Source: Chrysomallon squamiferum (taxonomy: Eukaryota; Mollusca; Gastropoda; Neomphalida; Peltospiridae). Taken from it: 64,000 nucleotides of DNA. Of this stretch, positions 41,325 through 64,000 are shown piece after piece. The translations under genes and the position numbers were made by a program. The stretch covers positions 15,338,810 through 15,402,809 of the forward strand of contig CM022673.1 of assembly GCA_012295275.1 (NCBI GenBank), read 5' to 3'. The notes below the pieces were generated by a model. That model saw nothing but the letters and a program-made list of their open reading frames with translations, was not told where the DNA came from and did no database searches. How positions within the stretch are numbered: position 1 is the stretch's first letter; every line of letters starts with the position of its first letter.

Positions 41325-44300
41325 AAAAGTGTTTAACTTAGGAACCGAACGGAACATTCCAAATAAAATGTTTATAAATTTTATAAGAAATTCAGGTATA
41401 TATTTGGTTTTTTAATGAACATTTTTGTATTAACTTCATTTATCAATTTTTATTTTATTTTAAAATGTTTCAAATTGTGTCACTAAAATAAAAATAAAGC
41501 CTTTATTTTAATTGATTTGTTAACAAAAGATTTTTTTTTTACAAATATTTTTTCATGTATTAATAGTATAATCTAAAAACTGAAAACCACAAGATCAATA
41601 TTAGCATAATTATTTTAAAAATAAATTAGTGAAAGTAAGGGTATAGAATTTTCAGGTTTATTACAATCTGTAGTTACGTAATAGACCATAATTTTATTTA
41701 TTTACTTACTTATTTATCTATTTTTTAAATCAAATAAAGATTTTCTAAGCGTCTCTAAATCACTGCGAATTTTTAATAACAAATAGAAGGTAAATAATTT
41801 TATTTGAAAAACCCAATTCCGAATTTATAAATATTTATGTTTAATGTTGTTTATTAAAATAATAAATAAGTGAAAAAAAATATGTTACAAAAATAATAAA
41901 AATGATACTAATAAAAAATGAAGTGTTTTATAACAATGCGATCAGTTTATTACAAAATGTCACTTTACAATGCTTCATTTTTCACGATGTGTCTTAAAAT
42001 TGTTATTATTATTAGCTTACTTAGTAGGTACAAGTTCTGTTTCTTAGGTGATGATTGTTACGATTTGGATACTGACAATTCCGCAGCGTATATTGGATCT
42101 GAAACATATACAATAAATGGAATACAATGTCAACGATGGGACTCGCAGTTTCCTCACAAGCATCACTTTATAAGAGATGATATGTTTCCTGAGATGACAG
42201 TATCTGACGCATCAAATTTCTGTCGAGACCCTGGCAAGTATGGTTTTCCTTGGTGCTTTACTGTGAAGCAGAACATTAGATGGGATACCTGCGGTATTTT
42301 TCCATGTCGAGGTAAATGTCTATCTCAGACACAAACACAGAAACACACATATATATAAACCTTTAGCTGTAACTGTTACGTCATTGCTTAGATTATTGGT
42401 CCGGTTTCTATTTATGATCTTTTTCTGATCTCGGGAAAAGAGATAAACTGTATTAAAATGCAGGAGTATATCAGAAATCGGATCATTTTTAAATAATAGT
42501 GATTTGAGTTATTATTCAGAATTTAAAGACGCCAGTTTGAACTTTTAATGGCAGCAGCAATACGGTGTAAAAGGGGACACTGTATGGTTGAAAACTGAAA
42601 ATGTATATATACACAAGGAACATTAAGAGTCAAAAGGTTATGGGGAAAATTGACACTTGTCGAGATCATTTAGAAACACACGGACCTCAGAAGCCGTACT
42701 AAGAAATGGCATTCATCGAAAAAAATGTTTAGGAGACTCTTAAAGAGTTATTGCCTCTAACCCATTATTATTATTTTTTTTTTTTTAAATACTTCTTTAT
42801 TCCCAAGTAATCTTTCTTTCAGATCATATTTTATAAATATTTTCTTGAAGTGGTCAGTACAAACGACACTGTTCGCATCAAATTTGTAATTGCACAGTTC
42901 TTAAGTTATGTAATGATTCCTGCACTTTAAGTTTCTTCTCTTTTAGCCCAGGTTTTAAATTTCTGCCACGTTGTGACTTTCAGTTTATTAATCACAGAAG
43001 AAAAGACATTTCAGCATCATGGTACACTCTTATTAGAAGAGATTCGCAACAATAAACAAATAAGATGCAAATCTCGACATTATATTTAAGCATGTTTTCG
43101 TTGTCCCTTCGGTACACTTTAAGAAAATCAATTTTGTTTACATTATTATAAAGAGAAATTTTTATAACGTTGTTTGTTTGTTTTTTTTGTTTTTTTTTTA
43201 CAGGAGAAGGATGTTATTATGAAATAAGTGGTTATGCTATTTATTCAGGGGTAAAAAGTGTAAATAAAGGAAGTATTTGCCAGAGATGGGATGTACAGTC
43301 ACCTCACACACATAGTTTCACAGTTCCTGGTTTATTTAATGTAAAACGTTTGTCTGATGTTGCAAACTACTGTCGTGACCCTGATGGTACAGGTGTTCCT
43401 TGGTGTTTTTCTACTGATCTGTCACAGCATAGTCGCTTACCATGTGTCGTTCCACGCTGCAGAGGTTTATCTATCTACATAATCTGTCTATCTACCTATC
43501 TATCTATCTCTGATTCCTTCCTTTATATATGATATATTACTATAAACACCTTCCATGATTCGGTGTTCTTGTATTTAATTTATTGGATAATTTATGCATT
43601 ATAACCGTTGCATTTTATATATTAGTGTTTTGATTATATGTTCACTGGTTTTGGTGTAACTCTTTCTCTCTCTCCCTGAATTATTTACAGAATGTTTTAC
43701 CATGATGGATAATTCTGCTTGGTATTATGGAATTAAAGATGTTTCTCGCAGCGGACGTAAGTGTCAGAGATGGGACTCCATAAAAGTTCCAGGTTATTCA
43801 TATCCTTATGACGCATTTCCAGACAATTCTCTGTCCATTGCTAAATACTTCTGTCGTGATCCTGATGGGTCAGGTGAAACGTGGTGCTATACGGAAAAGA
43901 ACACTCCTGTACGGGAGGCATGTGACGTAAAGCCTTGTCCAGGTTATTAATTTTTATTTTCTATTTTTATTATTATTATTTGTTTGTTGCTGTTGTTTGT
44001 TTACATATATGGTATCATAATTTTCAAAAATGATATTTAATTAGTGAAAGTTATACTACATTGCAATAGCCAAAAGTTCGTACAAATGTATTGTCTTCAG
44101 ATATAGCTACTTCTGCTTTCGTTACCATAATGTTAATGTTAACTGAAAAAATTACTCAGCAGAAAAATACATTAGTTATATAAAAAAATGTGTACACATC
44201 GTCTTCACACTATAACAATAACCAATAGTTAAATTTAATATTAAAACTGTGGTGCAATAAATAAATGAATGAATGAATAAATGAATAAATATATGAATAA

Positions 44301-45144
44301 ATAAATAAGTAAATAAATAAATAATAGATAACTAATTAATAAAATGAAAACAGACTATCATACAAAGGTGAATAATGGGATTGTGTACCAAGGTTCAGAA
44401 ATAAATAAATAAATAATATTATAAATGTAATTGAAAAATCAATGTTAAGATAGCAAATGTAAGGTTATAGTATCTTCGTAGTTTTGTTTTTTGTTGTTGT
44501 TTCTTTTTTCGTTGTTTTTTTTGTTATATATATGTTATATATATATATATATATATATAAGGTCGAAATCTACATAATTAAAACATTAAATGAGAAATAG
44601 TTATTTTTTCAGAAACAGACTGTTATATAAAGGTGAATAATACGATTGTATATGAAGGTTCAGTGTCCTCTACAGTCCTTGGGTATGAATGCCAACGATG
44701 GGACAAGGATTTTCCTCACGTGAATTATTATAAACGACGCCGTAACTATCCAGAAGGATCGATATCGAAATCATCCAACTACTGCCGTGATCCATCAAAA
44801 GGAGGTTTTCTCTGGTGTTATACCACTGATACTAAAAAAAGATGGGACAAATGTGCCGTTCGTGCTTGTAAAGGTTTGCAATTTCTAGTAAATACTAAAT
44901 AATAATTACTGAAACATTATCTAAACATTATTTCTTATATAAATAATTATATGACAAACAAACCAAACTAAATAAAAATTATACAGTATTTATACAATAT
45001 ATTAACTGAACAGCTTAATATGTTTATAACAAAACAAAATAATAATAAAAAATACACACACCAAATAGCGATCCAAAAACGCAGATATAATACAAATAAG
45101 TTAATATAAAATATCAGCTAAGAATCAAAAATAAATACGTAAAT

Positions 45145-45189
<45 letters not shown>

Positions 45190-45710
45190 TTAATAATAAT
45201 AATAATAATAAGAATAATAATAATAATAATAGTAATAATAATAATGATAAACCGTGAATCTAAAACTTTTCTTCTTGTGATAGCTTTGAAATAAATTTTT
45301 AATTCACAAATATTTCATTCTCAGATCTCGAATGCTATTTTAAAGTTGAAAATCGGGTTCTCTACCCTGGCACCATAAGTACGACGAAAAACGGAGACAC
45401 ATGTCAGAACTGGGGCTCAGGTTATCCTCACAATCATGTGTATATTTTATCTGCAAGGTTAAATACTGACCGTACAGGACTGTTTAAAAACTACTGTCGC
45501 GATCCATCTCACGATGGTTACCTGTGGTGCTACACCACCAATCCCAAAGTACGTTGGGGAAAATGTGATGTTCCTGCTTGTCCAGGTTTGTTAATTACTA
45601 TTTTTAATTTAATTGTATTATTATTATTTTATTTTTATTTTTTTACAAATTCAGTGTATGAAATCAGTGAGATCTTAGATGATGATGATGATGACGATGA
45701 TGATTATTAA
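40757..45710 (+). CDS. Gene K3: secreted five-kringle protein
   Basis: Coding exons are 40757-40835, 42048-42311, 43204-43464, 43691-43942, 44613-44873 and 45325-45585, all phase 1 at the junctions. The A-E order is that of K1 and K2, but the sequence is clearly more diverged. After E the frame either splices at GTTTGT (45586) or reads through to TAA at 45708-45710. Read-through would give 500 residues, ending in a hydrophobic run (LLITIFNLIVLLLFYFYFF) and then a poly-Asp tail from a GAT microsatellite. That layout would resemble a membrane anchor with an acidic tail but may simply be T-rich intron. No catalytic domain is present. Confidence 0.83.
40836..42047. other. K3 intron 1
   Basis: No coding signal. 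AAAT-type repeats at about 40865-40892 and a (TTA)n run at about 41252-41322. It lacks the MITE and palindrome found in K1 intron 1. Confidence 0.7.
42048..42311 (+). CDS. K3 exon 2: kringle A
   Basis: 264 bases, phase 1-1. Cysteines: DCYDL, IQCQRW, NFCRDP, FPWCFT, DTCGIF, FPCRG. The acceptor is TTTCTTAG as in K1. Confidence 0.9.
43204..43464 (+). CDS. K3 exon 3: kringle B
   Basis: 261 bases, 87 codons, phase 1-1. Cysteines: EGCYY, SICQRW, NYCRDP, VPWCFS, LPCVV, PRCRG. One codon longer than B of K1 and K2 in the stretch after WC (TDLSQHSR). Confidence 0.9.
43691..43942 (+). CDS. K3 exon 4: kringle C
   Basis: 252 bases, phase 1-1. Cysteines: ECFTM, RKCQRW, YFCRDP, ETWCYT, EACDV, KPCPG. PW of the other copies is TW here. 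The B-C intron is only about 230 bases, against 670 in K2, which carries a MITE there. Confidence 0.9.
44347..44396 (+). pseudogene. Truncated duplicate of exon D 5' end
   Basis: About 50 bases repeat the beginning of exon D (AAACAGACTATCATACAAAG to ACCAAGGTTCAG) in the C-D intron of K3. TGT is changed to TAT, removing the first cysteine, and no acceptor precedes it. Probably a local duplication. Confidence 0.65.
44613..44873 (+). CDS. K3 exon 5: kringle D
   Basis: 261 bases, phase 1-1. Cysteines: DCYIK, YECQRW, NYCRDP, LWCYT, DKCAV, RACKG. About 270 bases upstream, 44347-44396 carries a second, truncated D-like start (ACAGACTATCATACAAAGGTG...ACCAAGGTTCAG), a small internal duplication in the intron. 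Confidence 0.9.
45150..45245. repeat. (AAT)n repeats
   Basis: Trinucleotide runs in the D-E intron at the same place as in K1 and K2. Confidence 0.95.
45325..45585 (+). CDS. K3 exon 6: kringle E
   Basis: 261 bases to GT at 45586. Cysteines: LECYF, DTCQNW, NYCRDP, LWCYT, GKCDV, PACPG. Very close to E of K2 (TISTTKxGDTCQNW shared), while the A-C exons are more distant. This suggests uneven divergence or conversion along the gene. Confidence 0.88.
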
Positions 45711-46043
45711 TACAGACAACGACGATTATAATAATTTAAATTTTGCTCTTTTTCCTTTTATTTTATTCATTCTTTTTTAATAGTATTTATGAATTTAAAA
45801 CAATATACATTTCACAAAAACAACTGATGTTTTGAAAACTATTTTCGAACTATCGTAGATTACTTTTGTATAGATTTTTTGTTTCTTTTTATTATGGTTA
45901 TACAAAAACTAGCAATAATATTAGACAATGACTATTTGTACAAGATGTTTAAGTTTAATGAACATTTTAGTAAAATATCTGTCAGTCTCTCTCTGTCCCT
46001 CTCTGTCTCTCTGTTTATCTCTGTCCTTCTCTCTCTGTCTCTC

Positions 46044-46086
<43 letters not shown>

Positions 46087-46607
46087 CTACATAATTAGAT
46101 AGATATATAGATCTTAAATACACAGATAAATTTATAGAAAGAAAGATAGACATATGTATTTTTGCCTAATGTGTAATAATTCTCATATTTTTTTTATTTT
46201 TTTTTTTAGCGGGATAATTATAGTGGAAAAAGAGAAAATCTAGAAATGGTACTGATGAAAGGATGAAAGAAAGCATTTAAGTTACGTTATTATTAATTAC
46301 CGTTAATATATGTAAGGCTATATATGTAAGGCTAATAAATATAATAACACCGAACTTTTTTGTTGTTGTAGCTGTCAGATCGTTTCTTTTTCTTTCTGCA
46401 AAAACAATTAAATTGGTATCGACTTATTGATATTTTCACTTAAAAGTCTATCACAAAATAAACAACTTTTTGTTGAGATGTATTGAAAATACGCTCTGCA
46501 TTGTCTTTGAATACTTCTGGACTATTTTATAGACTGATCGTTACTAAACTGTATTTGACAGTAACAAGCTCTTCTGCCTTTAATAATTTCGTTTTATACA
46601 AAACTCG

Positions 46608-46669
<62 letters not shown>

Positions 46670-47057
46670 AATGTGTAAAGTGCAGTATTTACAAAAGAAT
46701 TAGGATAGAAAAAGAGAGAAAAAAAGGAGCGAATAGGATTATTTCTTTATAGTTTTATAGTAATGCGAATTACTTTCTAAATATATGAGTATTTATATGC
46801 TGGCTAAAGAAGGATGGAGTAAATATATTTAGTAGACCGTTGAATACAATAAACTAATAATTAGTAACTAAAAAACAGAATGAAATTATGTAAATTAAAT
46901 AAAATTTATGTCGGTGGCTTGAAGAACTGGGATTGACGAGTTAATCACAAAAGAACACACATTTGTTACCATGTACAGTTGTACCAGGTTGATTAGTCTT
47001 ATCGCTGATTGGCTGATGATTTTGTTAGGCGCAACAAAATGAAAACAAGGTATTTTC

Positions 47058-47105
<48 letters not shown>

Positions 47106-47266
47106 GTAATGTAATATCTAATCAGTACTGATTTGACATGATGAAAAATACTCTAAATATGTATTTGGATAATTATTTGAATAATGGCATAATTATTTTT
47201 GTAAACTAAATTTGTATTTAACTCTCATATAAGATGAAACATATATATATATATATATAGACAGAG
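45711..47266. other. K3 downstream spacer
   Basis: No gene. Shared post-E blocks at about 45788 and 46226-46285; AATAAA at 46334-46339 as a possible poly(A) signal. CT and AC repeats at about 45985-46085, (TTA)n at 46610-46664, (AAT)n at 47060-47103. Confidence 0.5.
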
Positions 47267-47268
47267 CG

Positions 47269-47334
<66 letters not shown>
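47267..47334. repeat. (AG)n microsatellite
   Basis: AG run; no inverted kringle directly beside it. Confidence 0.97.
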
Positions 47335-47336
<2 letters not shown>

Positions 47337-48099
47337 CAAGGTAAAATGTAATAGGGAGTACAACTAAAATAACAAATAGAGAATAATAAGAGTCTCATTT
47401 CAAGACAAACATTGACAGATAATAAACAATATATAAAAATAATACCTGATTGTATTAATTGTGCCAAATTAAAAGCATTTTCGGTTTTCCATGTCAATTT
47501 AATTTCTTGAGATATTTCTGAAAATAATTATATAGAAAACATAAATAGTAAAAAAGGAAAGAAATCAAACAAAACAAAAGATAACAAAAAGCAGGCAAAC
47601 AAAGAGAACATTACGAGTTTATAAGAAACGATATAAGGCTGAGATGTGAATAAAATATACGTAAGTAGATTTGAGAACCTCAGTAGAATAGTTAATCACT
47701 GAAGAATACACACGACTTGAATCATAGCAGCTTATATATGTATATTTTATTATTTAACAAATTAATTGTACATTTACACATGGAAAAGATCACAAAGCAA
47801 TATATCTTATTTTATTTGTTTTATACAGTGTGAAATACATCATGATCAGTATTTTGAAAAGTGTTAGAATTAGGTCAGTTTTAATCAAACAAACTCCTGC
47901 AGTTTGCAGTACCTGTTTTTGTTTTTATTATTTACATATTAATTTTTTATTTATAAAGGGATTCAATAAACCTATCAAACAATGTATGAAAAATGCAACG
48001 AAATTGCAAAAAGTACACTGAATCATACATCAAAAGAAAGAAGGTAAAAGACAGAGCATAAATATCAGTGAACTCTTAAAATATTGATAACAATAAATA

Positions 48100-48145
<46 letters not shown>

Positions 48146-48666
48146 TAAGAAAAAGAAAGAACAGCAACAGTAGCAATAATAGTAACAGTTACAGTAACGA
48201 CAACAATAATAACTGTAATAATAAAATATTGATAACAATAAATTAATTAATTAATATGAACAATAAACATATTAACCAATACAAGAAGAAGAAGAAGGAG
48301 ACGAAGAATAACGATTCCCCTGTGAAACACAGGTAAAATGTATTCACGATCCGAATAGTCAGGACAATTAAAATAACCATTAAGGAAACGAAAACAAAAA
48401 TAAGTTTCATTTCAAGACAAATATTAACAAATAAAAAGAAGAAAAAACAAATAAAATTGTTAAAATAGTTTTGACATTTTTTTTTCATCATTTCTTTCCT
48501 AAATACAATAGTTTGTTCTTTACAGCATGGGTGCGAATATTTCTCTAAATCTAACAGAAGTGTCTCGCTTAATTTAGCTATTCCAACGTACGACGTATCT
48601 AACCGTATAACATGCATCATCAGTTTGACTCCATAGTCATCTCACGCAAAAAAAAAAAGAGGGAAG

Positions 48667-48716
<50 letters not shown>

Positions 48717-49084
48717 GTATAATAAGTATAATAATAAACTTAATAAAATTAATAAAAATTAAACAAAAAATAAATAATTAAACAAAATCATTTCAGGAAA
48801 ATGATGCGATATTTTTGACACACACAGATACATAAATATGTAATGGCTAATACAAAAAAAAATAAAAATAAAAATAAATAAACAAAAGATAAAAATATAT
48901 AAAGAATTAAAAATAAACATGAACATAAAAATCCAGCCACATTGCATTACTAATCTTTGACACAATGAATGCGCTATTAACGGTTAGTAAGTGTTAAAAT
49001 AAAGTTTAAAATAAAACAATAGAAATAATGATTCAGTTATATAAATAAACACCCAGGGTATAATGTCATATCTTTACAAGGTTC
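47335..49084. other. Spacer with duplicated sub-blocks
   Basis: No gene. AAAG run at about 48106-48136 and (AAT)n at 48670-48717. The stretch 48480-48660 and 48780-49030 repeats 38600-39100 and 15840-16400. Confidence 0.5.
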
Positions 49085-49150
49085 ACCTTTGCATTCAGCG
49101 CGATGTTTTACCACGGGTAGTCAGGGTCACGACACGGAGCTGTATCTTCA
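49085..49150 (-). pseudogene. Inverted kringle fragment (type F), copy 5
   Basis: The - strand keeps GTCGTGACCCTGACTACCC followed by GGTAAAACATCGCG, the CRDPDYP...KTSR core of copy 3. The rest is lost, and here there is no adjacent (AG)n tract. Confidence 0.6.
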
Positions 49151-50325
49151 GTATAATCTAATATGCTGGAATAAACATTTAAATAAATAAATAAATAAAA
49201 TAATAGAAAAGAAATTTGCTTTAGAATTAAATGTCTTTACTCTGTCAATTTTTTTTGCAGATGTATCTAATTCTGTATGTATGTTTTCATGTACCAAAAT
49301 TTTTATATCCATCTTGTTAAAATATAATATTTTTACCAGTTACTTCACAGAAAAATAAAATCAGAGGTGGGAGAGGAAAAATACTTAACAATCACTAAGT
49401 GTGCCTCTGATTACAGAAAAAAAAAGAAATTAGTTATGATCCTGATAAATCTTGTATACCATAAGTAAATATCCTGTTCAAGTTAATAAATATTAACTAT
49501 ATACGATCAGAATAACATCTAATTTATTTAAGAAACAAAATATTAATAATATAGTAAAGTTTAAAAATAAAACATTTTCTCTTTATGACAAATTTCTCAT
49601 ATTATAAAATATCTGAAATATTTTTTTTTTTCTCACATAATTAATGATCCTTAAATGTTCAAAACAGGTTAAATAAATAAGATAAGACAATAACATAAAA
49701 TATAAAAGAAAGTAATATAATGAAATCAAGATCAGTGGAATTAAACACTCGATTTATTGTGAATAAATGATCTCTGTTTCTCTGAACTTCAGTATTAAAC
49801 TGTTTCACTAATACTGAAAGTTCTGGATTCGGGATGTCATTATATTGTTATTGTATCAATATGTATATACAATATTGTTTACCTTTGTGCAGAAAAATAC
49901 AATAAAAGACTATTGTTTAAATACATGTTTCACATTTTTATGTATCTGTAAACACATATATTTATTAATGGCATGTAAATGAAAAGATTTAATTTCATGT
50001 AATGATTCCACTTATGTTTCATTATATTAACTCTATTTTAGTATTCTGAGTACAAGTAACTAACCATTAAAAACGGTAGAAAGATCATGATGGCAAAGAA
50101 GGAAAAAGGTAATATAAACTTCGCGTAAAATACGTTTGAAAGACGAAATAGTTTTTACTTTTTAATATTTGTATTATTTCCTCTTTTTTGTTTTTTTTTT
50201 CATTTTCGAAAGCAAATACATACACATCTATATATGCATAGGTATGCAATCGGTCACCTGACAAAACAAAACAAACAAATTCCGACATCTGGGTTTTATA
50301 ATAATAATATAATAATGTATATTTT
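49151..50325. other. Spacer before orphan signal exon
   Basis: No gene. Blocks shared with 39420-40110. Confidence 0.5.
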
Positions 50326-50455
50326 TGGACCGCCACGTATACTGAATTAATTATATTACTCTTGATAGAGTATATATTTACAAAAATGTTATTTTGAAGG
50401 ATTGTTTTCTGTATGGGAATTGCTAGTACATCTCAACTGATAATTGTTAGTAATA
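50326..50455 (+). promoter_or_regulatory. Conserved upstream block of orphan unit
   Basis: ACCGCCACGTATACTGAATT, AGAGTATATATTTACAAAAATG and TTGAAGGATTGTTTTCTGTATGGG: the best-kept copy of the block, yet the signal exon after it is broken. Confidence 0.4.
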
Positions 50456-50903
50456 TGTGTTAGTTTGTTATTTTACCTCTTGGCATTTCTATGTAATATA
50501 TTTATTGATTTATTTATTTAATGTATTCTCTCGAAACCATTGTGTAGCACGCACTTTTAAATTATTTATTTATTCATTTATTTATTTTTATTTGCTGAAA
50601 GCTTATTTTACGATGATTCTGCGCCAACATTATCTGCTACTACTGCAACTACTACTACTACTACTATTCTTATTATTATTATTATTGTTGTTGTTGTTGT
50701 TGTTGTTATTGTTCTAATTTAAAATGAATAAACAAATAACGAAATAAATTGTATAAATTAGAAAATTTTAATATAAGTATATTAGTATATGGTAAAGACA
50801 TAGAAACTTCGTTTCCTCTGCTGCTGTTTTGTGTTCAGAGTGAAATGAGAGACAGCAAAAACGTACATTGTATTGAAGCACTTAGTAAATATTTATTTTG
50901 CAA

Positions 50904-50984
50904 ATGAATGTTTTTTCTGTGTGAAACTGATTTTTGTATTAAGGTGGATATACAGTAATTCTGGTTTAGACACTGATCAGAAAG
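50904..50984 (+). pseudogene. Orphan signal exon, stop in frame
   Basis: The ATG is kept but the acceptor is GCAA instead of GCAG. The seventh codon is TGA, a TAA interrupts the SVSG region, and the donor is GCTAGT. No kringle exon follows for 5.4 kb. Confidence 0.8.
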
Positions 50985-51155
50985 GCTAGTTATAATCAAC
51001 TCTCTTACTGACCAAATAAATAATTAATAAATAGATAAATAAATAAATATTGTAATAAAAAAAAAACGAATGAATAAATAAAACAGTTAAGAATAAGTGA
51101 ATAAAATATATGAATTAACGAAAGAATGAATAAATGAATAAGTACGTAACTAAAC

Positions 51156-51193
<38 letters not shown>

Positions 51194-51305
51194 GATGAAT
51201 CAAAGAATTGATTATATAACATGTTTTTTTTTTTTTTTTTTTTTCATTATTGCCTTTACATAATCTAGTGAACAAAACAGCGAGAAGTAAATCTCTCTCT
51301 CTTTC

Positions 51306-51403
<98 letters not shown>

Positions 51404-51561
51404 GAGAAATTTACATATGAAAAGTTTTGTCATTTCTACCACAATATTTCTGGGTCCATGGTATAAGACTTCGAATATCCGTCACATGAACGGTCAGCGG
51501 GATGGTTTTCACCATCAGTGAATTGCTGACTGTAAACAAAATATATTATAAAATACAAGAT
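50985..51561. other. Spacer with TA, AG and ACAG repeats
   Basis: No gene. (TA)n at about 51162-51190, T-run 51224-51244, TA/AG/ACAG compound at about 51307-51403. Confidence 0.6.
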
Positions 51562-51990
51562 AAATGTTCATGATAGCAGAGAATTAGGATAAATTGCATT
51601 TTTGAAAACAAATGAAGAAAAGTTAAGTATTAGTTAAAAGAAAATAACTATTACACTAGTCACCGCAAACATTGTTAGGTACTTTAAAAAAGATGTAATG
51701 CTGACATGTACAAATAAATGATGAACTTTTTTCTACCCATATCCCAGAAAAGTTTATACATTTAGATATTTCCTTTTTCTTAGCTAGACATAAATAGATA
51801 CACTGAGATAGCTAGATAGATAAATATAGACAGAAACAGTGACAGACAGAAAGAGACATAAAGAGAGACATATTATTTGTAGATGGTACGTATATCTGTG
51901 CACATGTGTGTCTTTGTGTTTGTTTTATAACGAGGATGTAAAATATATAAACGGCTATCTAAAATTTGTCCTTGCTAATTGATTAATCTT
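51562..51990 (+). repeat. Left arm of dispersed inverted repeat
   Basis: About 430 bases present again in reverse complement at about 60170-60597. Shared segments include TTAGGTACTTTAAAAAAGAT, TCTACCCATATCCCAGAAAA and TTTGTGTTTGTTTTATAACG. The two arms differ by scattered substitutions and small indels. No coding potential or clear terminal repeats are seen. Confidence 0.85.
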
Positions 51991-52619
51991 TAACATAAGA
52001 TAAATAATAATATAAATTTATTTGAAGCTTTTGTTTTAGTTCTTTCCCATTTCCTTGATGATGTTCTGTGAAAAAAAAAAATAATAATAATAAAATAAAA
52101 AGAATAAAAAGAATAAGCAAATATATAATAATAATATAAAAGTTAAAAAAAAAGAAAAAAGAAGTGAAACGAAGCATAAAATTATCAATATCAACAATAC
52201 TGGTACATGTACATATTAATCAGACTTGTAAATAATATATAAAACTGAATTCCCACAGCAGGTAGGAGCATTAAGTTTGGAATGAAAAGAAATATATTTA
52301 CAAAACGGTCACTTTAATTATTTATTTATATATCTATATTATTTCATTTTAAATCAAATAACTTCTTCAGTTGATTTTTTGCTAAACATGCCTTGTTCAT
52401 GCAGTTGTAGTAAGAAACTTATATGAACATAATATAGAAATATTAATCATTAAAAAGGGTTATCAGAAGAAAAATAAATGTTCCATAGGTCTCTCAAAGG
52501 GGCTGTAGAACTACCCCGTTGAAGACAGTAGTTCAGCTAAATACAAAATTGTTTTGAAATTACCAAGACAGTTCCAGGGTGAAATTCCTTTTTAAAATGA
52601 ATGAGATAGAAAATAAAAA
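51991..52619. other. Spacer without recognisable features
   Basis: AT-rich; nothing supported. Confidence 0.5.
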
Positions 52620-62250
<9,631 letters not shown>

Positions 62251-62754
62251 GTCGGCTTTTATCCATGTGCTTTTGATGTATCACCCGTCACGCACATATT
62301 TCAGATTATCCATCAAGCCCAGGTTCTTTTTTCTGTCTCTTACAGAAGACCTAGTTCTTGGCGGTACCATTCTATCAATCAGGGCAGTTGAAATTACCTC
62401 CAAATCCACTGAATATAATGTCTGTCACGATTGCATTGTCCATATACAAATATATTACTGTAGTTGACTTCTTTTTTAGATGAAAGAGAGAAGAACAAAA
62501 GTTCGCCTGACGTGGTCACTGAAACTTTGCCAGGAATTAATTGAAGTATGCGTTAATTCTTTACTTATAGTACTTATAGTATTTGTTACAAACCTATTAA
62601 TCTAAAACATTTTTAGCATAGCCTTCTTTCTCCTGCACGTATATTTTAAAAGCAAATTTGAATCATAATCCTATTAATGAGTTGTGAGATTTTATATTTA
62701 AAATCTAAAGCAAATTTCTGATTCAGTCATGTTTTTCTTATTCCCTCGTCGCAG

Positions 62755-62820
62755 ATGTCAGAAGCTTCTATTATAGCGAAACTGGATTTAATAGCTACAA
62801 GTGGTTCTGGCTTTAACACC
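62755..62820 (+). pseudogene. Probable signal exon remnant of a further unit
   Basis: ATG follows CCTCGTCGCAG, and the segment CTACAAGTGGTTCTGGCTTTAACACC aligns with ATACAGTGTTTCTGGTTTAGACACTG of the other signal exons. The first half is diverged, and no donor follows before TAA. In phase 1 the same bases could serve as an alternative last exon of K4, with TAA at 62814-62816. Confidence 0.45.

Positions 62821-64000
<1,180 letters not shown>

Noticed and set aside
51465-51540. tRNA-like or hairpin-like stretch (ACTTCGAATATCCG; GTCAGC...GCTGAC)
   Set aside because: No cloverleaf with proper arms can be drawn; only short inverted matches.

Overview
The window looks like animal nuclear DNA. It is very AT-rich, its genes are split into many small exons, and it is crowded with microsatellites ((AG)n, (AC)n, (TA)n, AAT, AAAT). 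It also carries pogo/Tigger-, MULE- and LINE-type transposon debris. Kringle domains on single exons and this style of TA/TG/AC microsatellite suggest a lophotrochozoan, most likely a mollusc and perhaps a cephalopod. That assignment is inference; nothing in the sequence proves it. The window is a tandem array of paralogous genes for secreted proteins made of five kringle domains. Every unit has the same plan on the + strand: a signal-peptide exon whose ATG directly follows a splice acceptor, then five exons (types A, B, C, D, E). Each kringle exon encodes one complete six-cysteine kringle, and every junction is in phase 1. No serine protease, PAN, EGF or other domain is visible in any unit. 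I name the intact genes K1 to K4 for convenience only. Layout: 1-1140, debris of a unit (3' end of a C exon, end of an E exon). 1141-7499, a second decayed unit (A and B remnants) and the first inverted kringle fragment. 7500-13421, gene K1, with a stop codon right after kringle E. 13422-19660, spacer with a truncated Tigger, an inverted kringle fragment and a MULE fragment. 19661-24479, gene K2. 24480-40756, two decayed units (signal, C and D remnants), two inverted kringle fragments and a LINE fragment. 40757-45585, gene K3. 45586-56410, a spacer with an orphan mutated signal exon and a 5.4 kb kringle-free stretch. 56411-62250, gene K4, the most diverged intact copy. 62755-62820, a probable signal-exon remnant of a further unit. 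Besides the + strand genes, most spacers hold one degenerate kringle fragment on the - strand, usually next to a long (AG)n tract. The duplicated unit therefore seems to have included an oppositely oriented kringle. The array shows birth and death: four intact genes, at least five decayed units, exon-wise deletions and transposon insertions. By hand count, K1 and K2 differ in exons B and C almost only at amino-acid-changing sites (17 against 2). This hints at diversifying selection on the secreted proteins. The four proteins would be exported and disulphide-bonded; their ligand cannot be read from the sequence, and the classical lysine-binding Asp-x-Asp of plasminogen kringles is not retained.
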